In this document: piece after piece, positions 1-8,342 of the stretch | Layout: every line of letters starts with the position of its first letter | Numbering within the stretch: position 1 is the stretch's first letter | NCBI GenBank assembly: GCA_022843485.1 | Contig: JALHNM010000003.1 | Span: 186,001-250,000, forward strand | Reading direction: 5' to 3' | DNA from: Fimbriimonadaceae bacterium | Lineage (GTDB): Bacteria; Armatimonadota; Fimbriimonadia; Fimbriimonadales; Fimbriimonadaceae | DNA length: 64,000 bases | Translations under genes and position numbers: made by a program | The notes under the pieces: generated by a model | Told to the model about the DNA's origin: nothing | Database searches by the model: none | Seen by the model: only the letters and a program-made list of their open reading frames with translations

Positions 1-4
1 CGGC

Positions 5-1384
5 ATGAACGAGCTGACGGCACTGACCGAGACGTTGCGAAGGCTCGTCGACGAACCGGACCCGGCGATGGTCCGCGAGGCTCTGGACGGTGAGCGGGTC
101 GAGGACCTCGCCGCCGCCCTCGAGCGACTTCCCACGGACGAGGGCCTCGCGATCCTGCGCCAGCTCGACGAGGTCCTTGCCGCCGACCTGATGGTCGAGC
201 TCCCCACCGAGGTGGTCCGCCAGTACGCCCGCGAGCTCCCCGACCAGGTCCTCGCCGCCTACCTCGATGTCCTGCCGATGGACGACGCGATCGACCTGCA
301 GGAGGAGCTCGGCGAGGAGCGGTTCGAGGGACTGCTCGAGCTTATCCCGGAACACGACGCGAGCGAGATCCGCCGCCTCCTCCGCTACGAGCCCGGCCAA
401 GTGGGGCGCCTCGTCACCGAGCGCTTCTTCCACGTGCGTCCAGCGGACACGATGGAGACGATCCTCCACGACCTGCGCCTGGCGAGCGAGGACAAGTACG
501 AGACGGTCAATGACCTCTACGTCCTGGACGAGAAGGGCTTCCTGCACGGGGTCTTCAGCCTGCGCAAGGCCCTCCGGGTGGAGCCGGAGACGCGGGCCGA
601 GCAGGTGATGAACGAGGACGTCGTCACCGCCCAGGCCACCGAGACCGACGAGGAAGCGGCCCGGCGGATGGCCAAGTACGGCTTCTACGCCCTCCCGGTG
701 CTCGACGAGCGGGGCCGGATGATTGGGATCTTCACCGGCGACGACGCCCAGACGATCCTGCGCGAGGCGGAATCGGAGGACGTGCTCGCGCTCGGCGCCG
801 TGTCGGGCGCGGCCACGTCGTACCTTTCGCTGAGCCCCTGGCAGCTCTTCGCCCGCCGGGCCCCGTGGCTGATGGTGCTGTTCGTCGCCGAGACCCTGAC
901 CGGGGCCGTGATGCGGCACTACGCCCTCGGCGACGACACGGCAGGGCAGGTCGGGATGCTCGCCCTGATGCCGTTCGTCCCGCTCATCATCGGGGCAGGC
1001 GGGAACTCTGGGTCCCAGGTCACGACCACCATCACTCGCGCCCTGGCCCTGGGCGAGGTCGACACGTACGACGCCGCCGTCGTGTTCTTCCGGGAGCTCT
1101 TCGTCGCGGTGCTCATCGGGCTCGCCTTGGGGGCGGTCGGCTACGCCCGGGCTGCGTTGGGCTGGAACAGCGGCCCGGTGCTCAGCCTCATCGTCGGGCT
1201 CGCCTTGCCTGCCGTCGTGGTGTGGGCGGCCATGGTCGGCTCGCTGCTCCCGCTGGCGGCGAAACGGCTCGGCATCGACCCCGCCGTAATGAGCGCCCCG
1301 TTCATCACGACGTTCGTCGACGCCACCGGTCTGATCATCTTCTTCGAGATCGCCCTGAGGTTGATGCGAGCCGGAGGCCTCTGA
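5..1384 (+). CDS. mgtE: Magnesium transporter MgtE
   Basis: Inner-membrane Mg2+ channel/transporter. The 459 residues have the family order: an acidic helical N-domain (about 1-130), a CBS pair (about 135-260, including a segment with FYALPVLDERGRMIGIFTGD), then a C-terminal membrane domain with about five hydrophobic segments from residue 285. The signature PLIIGAGGNSGSQ lies in the first part of the membrane domain. Length matches the usual 450. In the family the N and CBS domains sense cytosolic Mg2+ and gate the pore. Only 4 bp precede the ATG, so the promoter and any riboswitch lie outside the window. The N-terminus looks complete. Confidence 0.95.
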   Translation: MNELTALTETLRRLVDEPDPAMVREALDGERVEDLAAALERLPTDEGLAILRQLDEVLAADLMVELPTEVVRQYARELPDQVLAAYLDVLPMDDAIDLQEELGEERFEGLLELIPEHDASEIRRLLRYEPGQVGRLVTERFFHVRPADTMETILHDLRLASEDKYETVNDLYVLDEKGFLHGVFSLRKALRVEPETRAEQVMNEDVVTAQATETDEEAARRMAKYGFYALPVLDERGRMIGIFTGDDAQTILREAESEDVLALGAVSGAATSYLSLSPWQLFARRAPWLMVLFVAETLTGAVMRHYALGDDTAGQVGMLALMPFVPLIIGAGGNSGSQVTTTITRALALGEVDTYDAAVVFFRELFVAVLIGLALGAVGYARAALGWNSGPVLSLIVGLALPAVVVWAAMVGSLLPLAAKRLGIDPAVMSAPFITTFVDATGLIIFFEIALRLMRAGGL

Positions 1385-1491
1385 CTCTGGGCGGAACCGG
1401 CAAGACTGACAGCCTATTCGGGCACCCAGACGACCGATAGGGACGTAGAGCTGGACAGCGGGTGTCGTCCCGACCGGCCCGCCAAGACCCC

Positions 1492-2724
1492 ATGAACGCC
1501 CTCGTCCGCCCCCTGGTCGCAGTCCTCCTCTCGGCCCTGGCCCTGCCCCTCCTCGCCCAACCCGAGGCGAGCCGTAAGCCGATCACGGCGGAGCAGAAGG
1601 CCGAGGTGCTCGCCGACATCGAGTCGATCGTGACCAAAGACGCCTTCGTCCCCGGCGTCGACTTCGGCAAGTGGCCCGACATGATCCAGGACAACCTGAC
1701 CGCGATCAACGAGGCCGGTACCGAGGTCGAGTTCGCCCAGCGCGTCAACCAGGCGCTCGGCAAGTTTGGGTTCAGCCACATCGTCCTCTACTCGCCCGCC
1801 GCTGCGACCGCCCGGACGTCGAGGCGCATGGTCGGGATCGGCGTGCGCATCCAGATCGAGGCGACCGGCATCCGGATCACCGGGATCTTCCCGAACAGCC
1901 CGGCCAGCGACTCCGGCCTCGCCGAGGGCGACCTCATCATCGCCGCCGACGGCAAGCCTGTCCGCACCCCGGCCGACCTCGCCGGCGAGGACGGGAGCAA
2001 GGTCAAGGTCACGGTGATGCGCGACACCCAACAGCGGGAGTACGAGGTCACCCGGCGCCCGTTCTCGACGGTCGTTCCCGAAGCGATCGAGCGACTCGAC
2101 GGGCGGACCATGAAGGTCACGATCCCGACGTTCGACATCGGCTACGACGCCAAGCGGGTGGACGAGATCATGGGCGAGGCGCTCAAGGCCGAGAACCTGG
2201 TCGTCGACCTCCGCGGTAACGGCGGCGGGGCGGTCTTGAACCTGCGCCACTTCGCCTCGTACTTCTTGACCGACGACCAGCCGCTGGGCACGTTCGTCAT
2301 GCGGAGCACTGTCCGCGGGTTCGAGCGGGCGACGGGCGAGAAGGCCACCGACGTCGTGAAAGTCGCCGCGTGGTCCAAGGAGAAGATCCGGACATCGAGT
2401 TCGCGGCCCCGGTTCGCGGGCCGGGTGGCGGTGCTGGTGAACGGGGGTACGGGGAGCGCGAGCGAGATCTTCGCCGCCGCCGCTCGCGAGCACCTGGGGG
2501 CCAGACTCATTGGGTCGAAGACCGCGGGGGCCGTCCTGGCGTCCTTCGTGCGGCCGATCGCGCACGGCTTCGCGCTCCAATACCCGGTCACAGACTATGT
2601 CAGCACCAAGGGGATCCGGGTGGAAGGGAACGGACTGTCGCCGGACATCATGACCACCCCATCCCGGTTCGGCGAACCGGACAACGCCCTCGTCCAAGCG
2701 CTCAAGGTGTTCGAGCGGGGCTAG
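1492..2724 (+). CDS. Secreted S41-family (C-terminal processing type) peptidase with PDZ domain
   Basis: Predicted exported serine peptidase of 410 residues. I chose ATG 1492 because it opens directly into a signal peptide (MNALVRPLVAVLLSALALPL, cleavage near LLAQ); an in-frame GTG at 1462 would put ten polar residues in front. A PDZ domain lies at about 110-185 (GVGVRIQ, SPASDSGLAEGDLIIAADGKP). The S41 domain follows, with candidate nucleophile Ser322 in GTGSASE. The usual downstream general-base Lys (T-x-G-K) is not in its normal place; a lysine occurs in GSKTAG (K343), as in a subset of S41 proteins. The 3' end overlaps the convergent gene by 23 bp. Substrate unknown. Confidence 0.88.
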   Translation: MNALVRPLVAVLLSALALPLLAQPEASRKPITAEQKAEVLADIESIVTKDAFVPGVDFGKWPDMIQDNLTAINEAGTEVEFAQRVNQALGKFGFSHIVLYSPAAATARTSRRMVGIGVRIQIEATGIRITGIFPNSPASDSGLAEGDLIIAADGKPVRTPADLAGEDGSKVKVTVMRDTQQREYEVTRRPFSTVVPEAIERLDGRTMKVTIPTFDIGYDAKRVDEIMGEALKAENLVVDLRGNGGGAVLNLRHFASYFLTDDQPLGTFVMRSTVRGFERATGEKATDVVKVAAWSKEKIRTSSSRPRFAGRVAVLVNGGTGSASEIFAAAAREHLGARLIGSKTAGAVLASFVRPIAHGFALQYPVTDYVSTKGIRVEGNGLSPDIMTTPSRFGEPDNALVQALKVFERG

Positions 2725-3955
2725 CGGAAGGCGGAAGGTATTGAGCCAGGGCCATCCGTCGGCCGCCTCGCGGGGCGGCCACGATGGCCGGGCGGCGGGG
2801 GACGGTGACCACCTCCCTTGTACCCCCTGCGCCCCACTCCGCCACCGAACCTGCGAAGCTGACCAACCGGTAGCCCTCAGCGGTCACAAAGAACGAGAAC
2901 TGGCGCTCCTCGGCGACGCTCTCGAGGATGAGCGTCGGTCGGCCCTGGAGGGCGATCCGCCCCGCGACGCGAACCCGCGCCCGGTCCCCGAGCAGGTCTC
3001 GGAAGGGGTTGACCCCCGCCATAAGTCGGCTCGCGACCGGGTCGACGCGGCTCCCTGCCCGTTCGACCGCCTCGAACACGTCCGACACCCCCGCCCGGCC
3101 CTCGACGAAAACCCCTTGCCGCCGGTCGAGGAGGGAGAGGCGCTCACCGTCGAAAGCCCAATCGACCGTCCCGTCGTCTTGCCGGATCGCTCCCGATTCA
3201 ACCCAAAGCCCGACCCGCTGCCCGGACCCGCGGAACTCGACCGAAAGGCGCTTGGGGGAGTCGTAGGGGGCCATCGCCCGCTCGAACGCCGTGCGGGCCA
3301 GCGTGTCGGCGAACTGGGGGGGAGCGGTCGCCGCCATGAGAGACGTCACTCGGCGATACCCGCCCGGGGGGAGGAACGAGACGGGCCGGGCGAGGGACGC
3401 GTAGCGGAACGTCCACCGGGATGTCCCCTCCTGCGAGCGCACCTCGTAGGCCGCGATCCGGTGGTCGGCGTCGAGTTCGAGCGACGACTGCCCGGTCCGA
3501 GCCCGGGTGACGAGGGTCATTAGGGCGCGCCCCGGGCGCAGGGCCCACTGGCCACCGGAGCCCTGCTGATCGAGCCAAGCACCGACCGGGGCACCCCCAA
3601 CGATGGCGAGGACGACCGGGTCGACGAGCGAGGCGATCTGGCCCAGGGTCTCTTCTCGCGGCTCGTCGCCTCGCTCGCGGGACGCGAAAGCGAAACGGAC
3701 CGGATCGACGTCGTACACCATATCCCCGGTCGCCACGACCCGCCTGCCCCCCGCCCCGCCGACCGACACGTCGAACCCACCCTGGGCGTCGTACGCGACC
3801 TCGACCCGCCTCGTCTGCGCCCCGAACAGCCCTTCCGTGCGGAACTCGGCGGTCACGCGTGCCGACCGGAGCTCGGTATGGGCGGCGCGCGCGCGCTCGA
3901 ATAGGTACGAGCCAGGGTCGAGGGCGGCGGCGGCAAGGACGGCGGCGAGCGTCAT
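2702..3955 (-). CDS. Exported protein with duplicated LolA-like (outer-membrane lipoprotein sorting type) domains, function unknown
   Basis: This 417-residue protein has a short hydrophobic start (MTLAAVLAAAALDPGSY) that looks like a weak signal peptide. Two similar beta-rich halves are visible, one beginning LRSARVTAEFRTEG (residues about 30-220) and one beginning PKRLSVEFRGSGQ (about 230-400). Each alternates short strands and ends in a ligand-barrel-like pattern reminiscent of LolA/DUF2092 proteins. The assignment is by eye and weak. The open frame extends upstream to 4165, but that part overlaps the permease gene; ATG 3955 lies 8 bp after the permease stop. It is the last gene of the ABC importer operon, in the slot where a substrate-binding lipoprotein might be expected, but it does not resemble BmpA-type proteins. 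Confidence 0.6.
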   Translation of the reverse strand: MTLAAVLAAAALDPGSYLFERARAAHTELRSARVTAEFRTEGLFGAQTRRVEVAYDAQGGFDVSVGGAGGRRVVATGDMVYDVDPVRFAFASRERGDEPREETLGQIASLVDPVVLAIVGGAPVGAWLDQQGSGGQWALRPGRALMTLVTRARTGQSSLELDADHRIAAYEVRSQEGTSRWTFRYASLARPVSFLPPGGYRRVTSLMAATAPPQFADTLARTAFERAMAPYDSPKRLSVEFRGSGQRVGLWVESGAIRQDDGTVDWAFDGERLSLLDRRQGVFVEGRAGVSDVFEAVERAGSRVDPVASRLMAGVNPFRDLLGDRARVRVAGRIALQGRPTLILESVAEERQFSFFVTAEGYRLVSFAGSVAEWGAGGTREVVTVPRRPAIVAAPRGGRRMALAQYLPPSASPARTP

Positions 3956-3963
3956 GGGTTCTT

Positions 3964-4806
3964 CTACGCCCGTCCGAGCCCGGCAGGGGCCTTGGTCTTG
4001 CCGAGAAGTCCGACCATCGCGACGAGGGTGGCCAAGTAGGGGAGCGCACCCCAAAACTCGCTCGGCAGTTGCGCCCCGAAGACGGGCGTGCCCTGGAGCT
4101 GGAGTTGGGCGGCCTCGACCCCCCCGAACACGAGGCAGGCCAGGAGCGTGGGGAGCGGGCGCCACCCACCCAAGATGAGCGCGGCCAGGGCGATGAAGCC
4201 CCGCCCGGCGGTCATCCCGTCGGTGAAGCTGCCCGCGTTGCTAGCGATGAGCGCCCCACCGAGGCCGCACAGCACCCCGGTCGCGACGAGGGCCCCATAG
4301 CGGACTCGGACGGGGTCGAGGCCCATCTGGCGGCTCTTGTCGGGGTCGTTGCCGACCGCGAGCAGCCACTGACCCCCGCGAACGCGTGCCAGGTAGACCG
4401 CGACCGCTACGACGGCAACGGCCGCCGCCGCCCAGTAGAACCCGACCGGTAGGTACGCCCCTTCGAGCGAGCGTTCTTGGTCGATGACCGCCTTCGCGAC
4501 GACGTTCGTCCCACCTAGGGCGAGGGCGTTCAGGGCCATGCCGCTGATGATATGGTCGAGCCGGAAGCTCTGGGTGAGGACGGCGTGCGTCAGGCTGAGG
4601 ACCACCGCGGCGGCCACTCCGGCCAGGAGCCCGAGCACGGCGTTGCCCGACTGGACGGCGACGACCGCCGTCGCACAGGCCGCCGCGAGGAGCTTGCCTT
4701 CGAGCCCGATGTTCATGACGCCGGCCCGTTCGCTCGTCAGCCCCCCGAGGGCGGCAAGGACGAGCGGTACCGAGAGCGTGATGAGGCTGGCGAGAGCGAG
4801 GTTCAT
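3964..4806 (-). CDS. ABC transporter permease, nucleoside/simple-sugar type (YufQ/NupQ-like)
   Basis: Inner-membrane permease of 280 residues with about eight to nine hydrophobic segments. The block LTSERAGVMNIGLEGKLL near residues 24-41 is the signature of the second permease in BMP-type nucleoside importers (NupQ/YufQ). It starts with ATG 4806, overlapping the stop of the first permease by four bases (ATGA), so translational coupling is likely. With the ATPase and the other permease it should form the membrane core of a purine-nucleoside or related importer. The substrate is inferred from family resemblance only. Confidence 0.9.
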   Translation of the reverse strand: MNLALASLITLSVPLVLAALGGLTSERAGVMNIGLEGKLLAAACATAVVAVQSGNAVLGLLAGVAAAVVLSLTHAVLTQSFRLDHIISGMALNALALGGTNVVAKAVIDQERSLEGAYLPVGFYWAAAAVAVVAVAVYLARVRGGQWLLAVGNDPDKSRQMGLDPVRVRYGALVATGVLCGLGGALIASNAGSFTDGMTAGRGFIALAALILGGWRPLPTLLACLVFGGVEAAQLQLQGTPVFGAQLPSEFWGALPYLATLVAMVGLLGKTKAPAGLGRA

Positions 4807-5807
4807 GGGCTCCTCCGGCGGTAGCGGACGACGGCAAAGGCGACGATGAGGGCGCCAAGCAGGACCCCGCTGAGCCCGCGCGGGACGCCGAGGAGTTGCA
4901 CCGCGGTCGTCCCCGTCGCGAGGATGGCGAAGAGGAGGGCGCTCGGGAGAAGGGCCAGCGTCGACGACCCCGCGAGCAGGGCGACCCCCAAGGCGTCGAA
5001 CCCGTAGCCCGGCGAGAAGTCGGCGTAGAACCGACGCTCATAGGCGAAGACCACGCAGGCTCCGGCCAGGCCCGCCAAGGCCCCGCTCGCAGCCATGGCG
5101 CGGACCGTAACGGCCCGTGTCTCGACCCCTGCCGTGGCGGCGGCGGTCGGGTTCTGCCCGACGGCAGACAGTTCGTACCCCGCCACCGTCCGGCTGAGCC
5201 ACCACGCCAAGGCGAGGACCACGACGACGGCGACGAGGAGGGCGAGGTTGAGGCGGAAGGGCGGCGCGGCGACGAGGTCGGGGAGCGTGCTCCCCGACGG
5301 GAGCAGGGCCGTCGTGGCGGTCTGCTGCCTGGGGTCCTTGAGCGGGCCTTTGACCGCCCACAGCGCAAGGAACCCGGCGAGGTTGTTGAGCATGATCGTG
5401 CTGATCACCTCGTGGCCACCTCGGTAGGCCTTGATGAGCCCGGCAGGCAGGGCCCAAAGCGCCCCCGCTACCATCGCGAGCACGACTCCGAGCCCGACCC
5501 CGACCGGTCCGGGCAGGGCCAGGACGACCGCCGCGCCCACCATCGCCCCGACGACCAGTTGACCGTCGGCGCCGATGTTGAACAGCCCGGCCCGGAGCGC
5601 CAAGAACACGGCCGCCCCGGCGATGAGCAGAGGCGTGGCCTCCTGGAGCGTCCGGCGCCACGAGGCGGGGCCCACGACGCTCCCCTGGACGAACCTCTGC
5701 AAAGCCTCGGCGGGTGCCGCCCCCGAGACCACGACCGCGAGCACGACCAAGCCCAAGCAAACGAGCGCGAGCAGAACCTCCTTGAGGCCCAGCGCGGGGG
5801 CCTTCAC
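4803..5807 (-). CDS. ABC transporter permease, nucleoside/simple-sugar type (YufP/NupP-like)
   Basis: Larger permease partner of 334 residues. It has an N-terminal membrane anchor, then the characteristic ALRAGLFNIGADGQLVVGA block and later GYELSAVGQNPTAA, both typical of the first permease of BMP-type importers. The GTG start at 5807 overlaps the ATPase stop (GTGA), and the 3' end overlaps the next permease start (ATGA). Much longer readings of the same frame reach upstream to 6842 but lie inside the ATPase gene and are rejected. Function as nucleoside permease is inferred from family. Confidence 0.9.
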   Translation of the reverse strand: MKAPALGLKEVLLALVCLGLVVLAVVVSGAAPAEALQRFVQGSVVGPASWRRTLQEATPLLIAGAAVFLALRAGLFNIGADGQLVVGAMVGAAVVLALPGPVGVGLGVVLAMVAGALWALPAGLIKAYRGGHEVISTIMLNNLAGFLALWAVKGPLKDPRQQTATTALLPSGSTLPDLVAAPPFRLNLALLVAVVVVLALAWWLSRTVAGYELSAVGQNPTAAATAGVETRAVTVRAMAASGALAGLAGACVVFAYERRFYADFSPGYGFDALGVALLAGSSTLALLPSALLFAILATGTTAVQLLGVPRGLSGVLLGALIVAFAVVRYRRRSP

Positions 5808-7294
5808 GCTTCGACCCCGACCATGAGGCGACCGATCTCGCGCCGGTCCCGCTCGAGCCCGGGCCGGGGTTCGCGGACGAGCCCGCCGCACACCGCGACG
5901 ACCCGGTCGCACTGCTCGAGCAGTTCGTCGAGGTCGAAGCTCACGACGAGGGCGCACGCCCCGGCGCGGCACGCCTCCCGGACGGCGGCGTACACCTTGG
6001 CCGTGCCGTCGATGTCTAGCCCGCGGGTCGGTTGGAAGGCGAGGACGACCTTCGGCTCCATGGCAAGGGCCCGGCCGGCCACGAACCGTTGCTGGTTGCC
6101 ACCGCTGAGCGAGCGGATGGCGCTCCCGAGGCCACCGTGCCTCGTGGCGAACCGGTCGGCGACCCGGGCGGCGTGTTCGAGTTTGGCCGGCCCGTCCGTG
6201 AGCCGACCCTTGGCAAGGGGCGGGCGCCGGTGCAGCCCGAGCGCAGCGTTCTCGACCAGGGTCCAGTCCTCGACGATCCCTTCCCGGTGTCGGTCCTCGG
6301 GGATGAGCCGCAAGCCGGCCGCCAGGCGCGCCCCGGGCCGCAAACCCACCCAGGTCTCTCCCTGGAGCTCGATCCGGCCCTGCGCGGGCCGGGTGCCTAC
6401 CAGGGCTTGGAAGAGCTCGCGCTGGCCGTTGCCGTCGACTCCCGCAAGGCCCACGACCTCGCCCTGGTGGAGCGTGAGGGAGGCGCCCTTGACCGCCTCG
6501 TCCCCCCGGTACCCTCTGACCCGAAGGCCTTCGACGACGAACATGGGGGCTCCGGCGGTTGCGCGGTCCGTCACGGGTCGCGGGGGTTCGTGGCCGACGA
6601 TCAGGCCCGCGAGTTCGTCCGTCGTCGTCTCCCCGACGGGTCTCGCCTCGACCGTGCGGCCCGCCCGGAGGACCGTGACGGTTCGGCAGTGCGCGAGGAC
6701 CTCGGGCAGTCGGTGGGTCACGACGACGACCGTGGCCCCCTCCCCCGCGAGGCTCGCGAGGCTGGCGTAGAGCGCGTCCGAGTCGGCGGGGGAGAGCATC
6801 GCGGTCGGTTCGTCGAGGACCATGACCTTCGAGTCCCGCCACAGGAGCTTCAGGATCTCAAGCTTTTGCGACCCTGCGGGGCTGAGGCCGCTCGAGGGGG
6901 CGTGCCAATCGAACTCGTAGCCCATCCGGGCGGCGAGTTCGGTGGCCCGGGCGGCGGCGCTTCTGGTGTCGAGCCACCAGCCCTGTTCGGCCCCCAGCGT
7001 GAGGTTTTGGAGGCAGGTGAGTTCGGGAATGACGCTGTAGTGCTGGCTGACCATGCCGATCCCGGCCTTGATCGCCTCTCGAGAGGACCGGAACGCCACT
7101 GGCCGGCCGTCGACCTCGACCCGGCCTGAGTCGGGCCGTTGGGCACCGAACAGGACTCGCATCAGGGTGGTCTTCCCCGCCCCGTTCTCGCCGACAAGGG
7201 CATGGATCGCCCCTCTCTCGGCGGCGAACGATGCTTCGGAAAGCGCGGCGACGGGGCCGAACCGCACGGTCACCCCGGTCATCGCCACGTTCAC
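5804..7294 (-). CDS. ABC transporter ATP-binding protein with two ATPase domains (YufO/NupO, sugar-importer type)
   Basis: Energises the importer encoded by the two following permease genes. The 496 residues contain two ABC domains. Domain 1 has Walker A GENGAGKTT (from about residue 35), Walker B KVMVLDEPTAML and a non-canonical signature (LSPAGSQK). Domain 2 has the degenerate Walker A GVDGNGQREL and signature LSGGNQQR with a relaxed Walker B (VVLAFQPTRGLDI), the usual asymmetry of double ATPases for sugars and nucleosides. The GTG at 7294 overlaps the upstream stop by four bases; an in-frame ATG at 7282 is an alternative start. Confidence 0.92.
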   Translation of the reverse strand: MNVAMTGVTVRFGPVAALSEASFAAERGAIHALVGENGAGKTTLMRVLFGAQRPDSGRVEVDGRPVAFRSSREAIKAGIGMVSQHYSVIPELTCLQNLTLGAEQGWWLDTRSAAARATELAARMGYEFDWHAPSSGLSPAGSQKLEILKLLWRDSKVMVLDEPTAMLSPADSDALYASLASLAGEGATVVVVTHRLPEVLAHCRTVTVLRAGRTVEARPVGETTTDELAGLIVGHEPPRPVTDRATAGAPMFVVEGLRVRGYRGDEAVKGASLTLHQGEVVGLAGVDGNGQRELFQALVGTRPAQGRIELQGETWVGLRPGARLAAGLRLIPEDRHREGIVEDWTLVENAALGLHRRPPLAKGRLTDGPAKLEHAARVADRFATRHGGLGSAIRSLSGGNQQRFVAGRALAMEPKVVLAFQPTRGLDIDGTAKVYAAVREACRAGACALVVSFDLDELLEQCDRVVAVCGGLVREPRPGLERDRREIGRLMVGVEA

Positions 7295-8157
7295 GCCGGC
7301 TTCACCCCGCGGGCGAGGAGGTCGAACAGGGCGGCCGTGGTCCAGTCGCCGTGGCCCTCCTCGTCGAGGACCGCGAGAAGGCTGTCCACGAGGTCCACCC
7401 CGGGGATCGGGGCACCGACCTCGCCCGCGGCCTCGCGAGCATAGCCGAAGTCCTTCCGCTGGTTGGCGATAGAGAACCCCGGCGTCCAGTCCCGGGCGAG
7501 CACCTTCGGGCCGTAGTTGTCGAACGCCCACGACCCCGCCGCCCCCCCGGCGAGAAGCTCGCGGGTCTGGACCAGGTCGAGGCCCGCTCGCTGAGCGAAG
7601 GCGAGGGATTCACAAAGCCCGAGGAGCGCCCCGCCGACCGCGATCTGGTTGGCGACTTTCATCGTCTGGCCCGCCCCGCTCGGTCCGACGAGGGCGGTGC
7701 GCTTCGAGTAGGCGGCCATGACAGGCTCGGCCCTCTGGTAGACATCGGGCTCGCCCCCGCAGAACACCGTGAGCTGACCGGCCTTCGCCCCCATCGACCC
7801 GCCGGTCACCGGAGCGTCGAGGAACGAGACCCCGTCCGCCGCCAGGCTTGTCGCAAGGGCCCTTGCCGCGGCGGGAGCGATGGTCGAGTGGTCGATGATA
7901 AGTGCACCCTCCTGCAGGCCAGGCCTTAGCCCCTCGACCACCGCCTCGACGTCTTCGGTCCGCGAGACACAGACGACGACGGTCTCGCAAGCGCGGGCCA
8001 ACTCGGTTAGGTTCTCGGCCCGGGTCGCGCCAGATGCCACGAGGGGCTCGGCCTTGGCGGGCGTACGGGTCCAGACCACGAGCTCGTTCCCGGCAGCAAG
8101 CAGATGGCCGGCCATCGGCCCGCCCATGACCCCTAACCCCACGAAACCCACGGCCAT
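7291..8157 (-). CDS. NAD(P)-dependent oxidoreductase of the 3-hydroxyisobutyrate dehydrogenase family
   Basis: Cytosolic beta-hydroxyacid dehydrogenase of 288 residues. The Rossmann motif GFVGLGVMGGPMAGHLL is at 4-20, the substrate-binding block DAPVTGGSMGAKAGQLTV is at about 114-131, and the catalytic Lys167 sits in MKVANQ. Members act on 3-hydroxyisobutyrate, tartronate semialdehyde or succinic semialdehyde; the sequence does not say which. It is the first gene of the ABC importer operon and its stop overlaps the ATPase start. A TACAAT hexamer nine bases upstream of ATG suggests a leaderless message. Confidence 0.9.
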   Translation of the reverse strand: MAVGFVGLGVMGGPMAGHLLAAGNELVVWTRTPAKAEPLVASGATRAENLTELARACETVVVCVSRTEDVEAVVEGLRPGLQEGALIIDHSTIAPAAARALATSLAADGVSFLDAPVTGGSMGAKAGQLTVFCGGEPDVYQRAEPVMAAYSKRTALVGPSGAGQTMKVANQIAVGGALLGLCESLAFAQRAGLDLVQTRELLAGGAAGSWAFDNYGPKVLARDWTPGFSIANQRKDFGYAREAAGEVGAPIPGVDLVDSLLAVLDEEGHGDWTTAALFDLLARGVKPA

Positions 8158-8166
8158 CGAACGGCC

Positions 8167-8172
8167 ATTGTA
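8167..8172 (-). promoter_or_regulatory. -10-like hexamer TACAAT, leaderless start of the ABC importer operon
   Basis: TACAAT lies nine bases before the ATG at 8157, with no Shine-Dalgarno between them. A transcript begun about 7 nt downstream of the hexamer would start at or next to the ATG. No convincing -35 is visible. Confidence 0.55.
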
Positions 8173-8260
8173 TATCGCCCGGCCCCCCCGTTTCCGCCGC
8201 CACGCGGAAGGCTCGCGGAAGCGGGTGGCGCAAAGCTGGTAATCGATTTTCGCGAGACCG

Positions 8261-8290
8261 TGACAAACGACGGCCCGATTGGCCTAGAAT
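8261..8290 (+). promoter_or_regulatory. Sigma-70-type promoter of the pilin-like/lipoprotein unit
   Basis: TGACAA (8261-8266) and TAGAAT (8285-8290) are separated by 18 bp, a near-consensus pair in G+C-rich surroundings. The following leader of about 45 nt contains a purine-rich Shine-Dalgarno (AGGGAG) about 8 nt before ATG 8343. Confidence 0.65.
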
Positions 8291-8342
8291 AGCGTTTGCC
8301 CCGCCTGAGAGGGCAGGGCCTCTCTCTTAGGGAGTGCACTCC

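Noticed and set aside
1414-2697. A 427-codon open frame antisense to the S41 protease gene
   Set aside because: The plus-strand frame has a signal peptide, PDZ and S41 motifs; the antisense frame is low-complexity Arg/Pro/Asp-rich and arises from G+C-biased codon positions.
4896-6770. Long plus-strand open frame antisense to the ABC importer genes
   Set aside because: No motifs, Arg/Pro/Gly-rich composition; the minus-strand genes carry intact transporter signatures.
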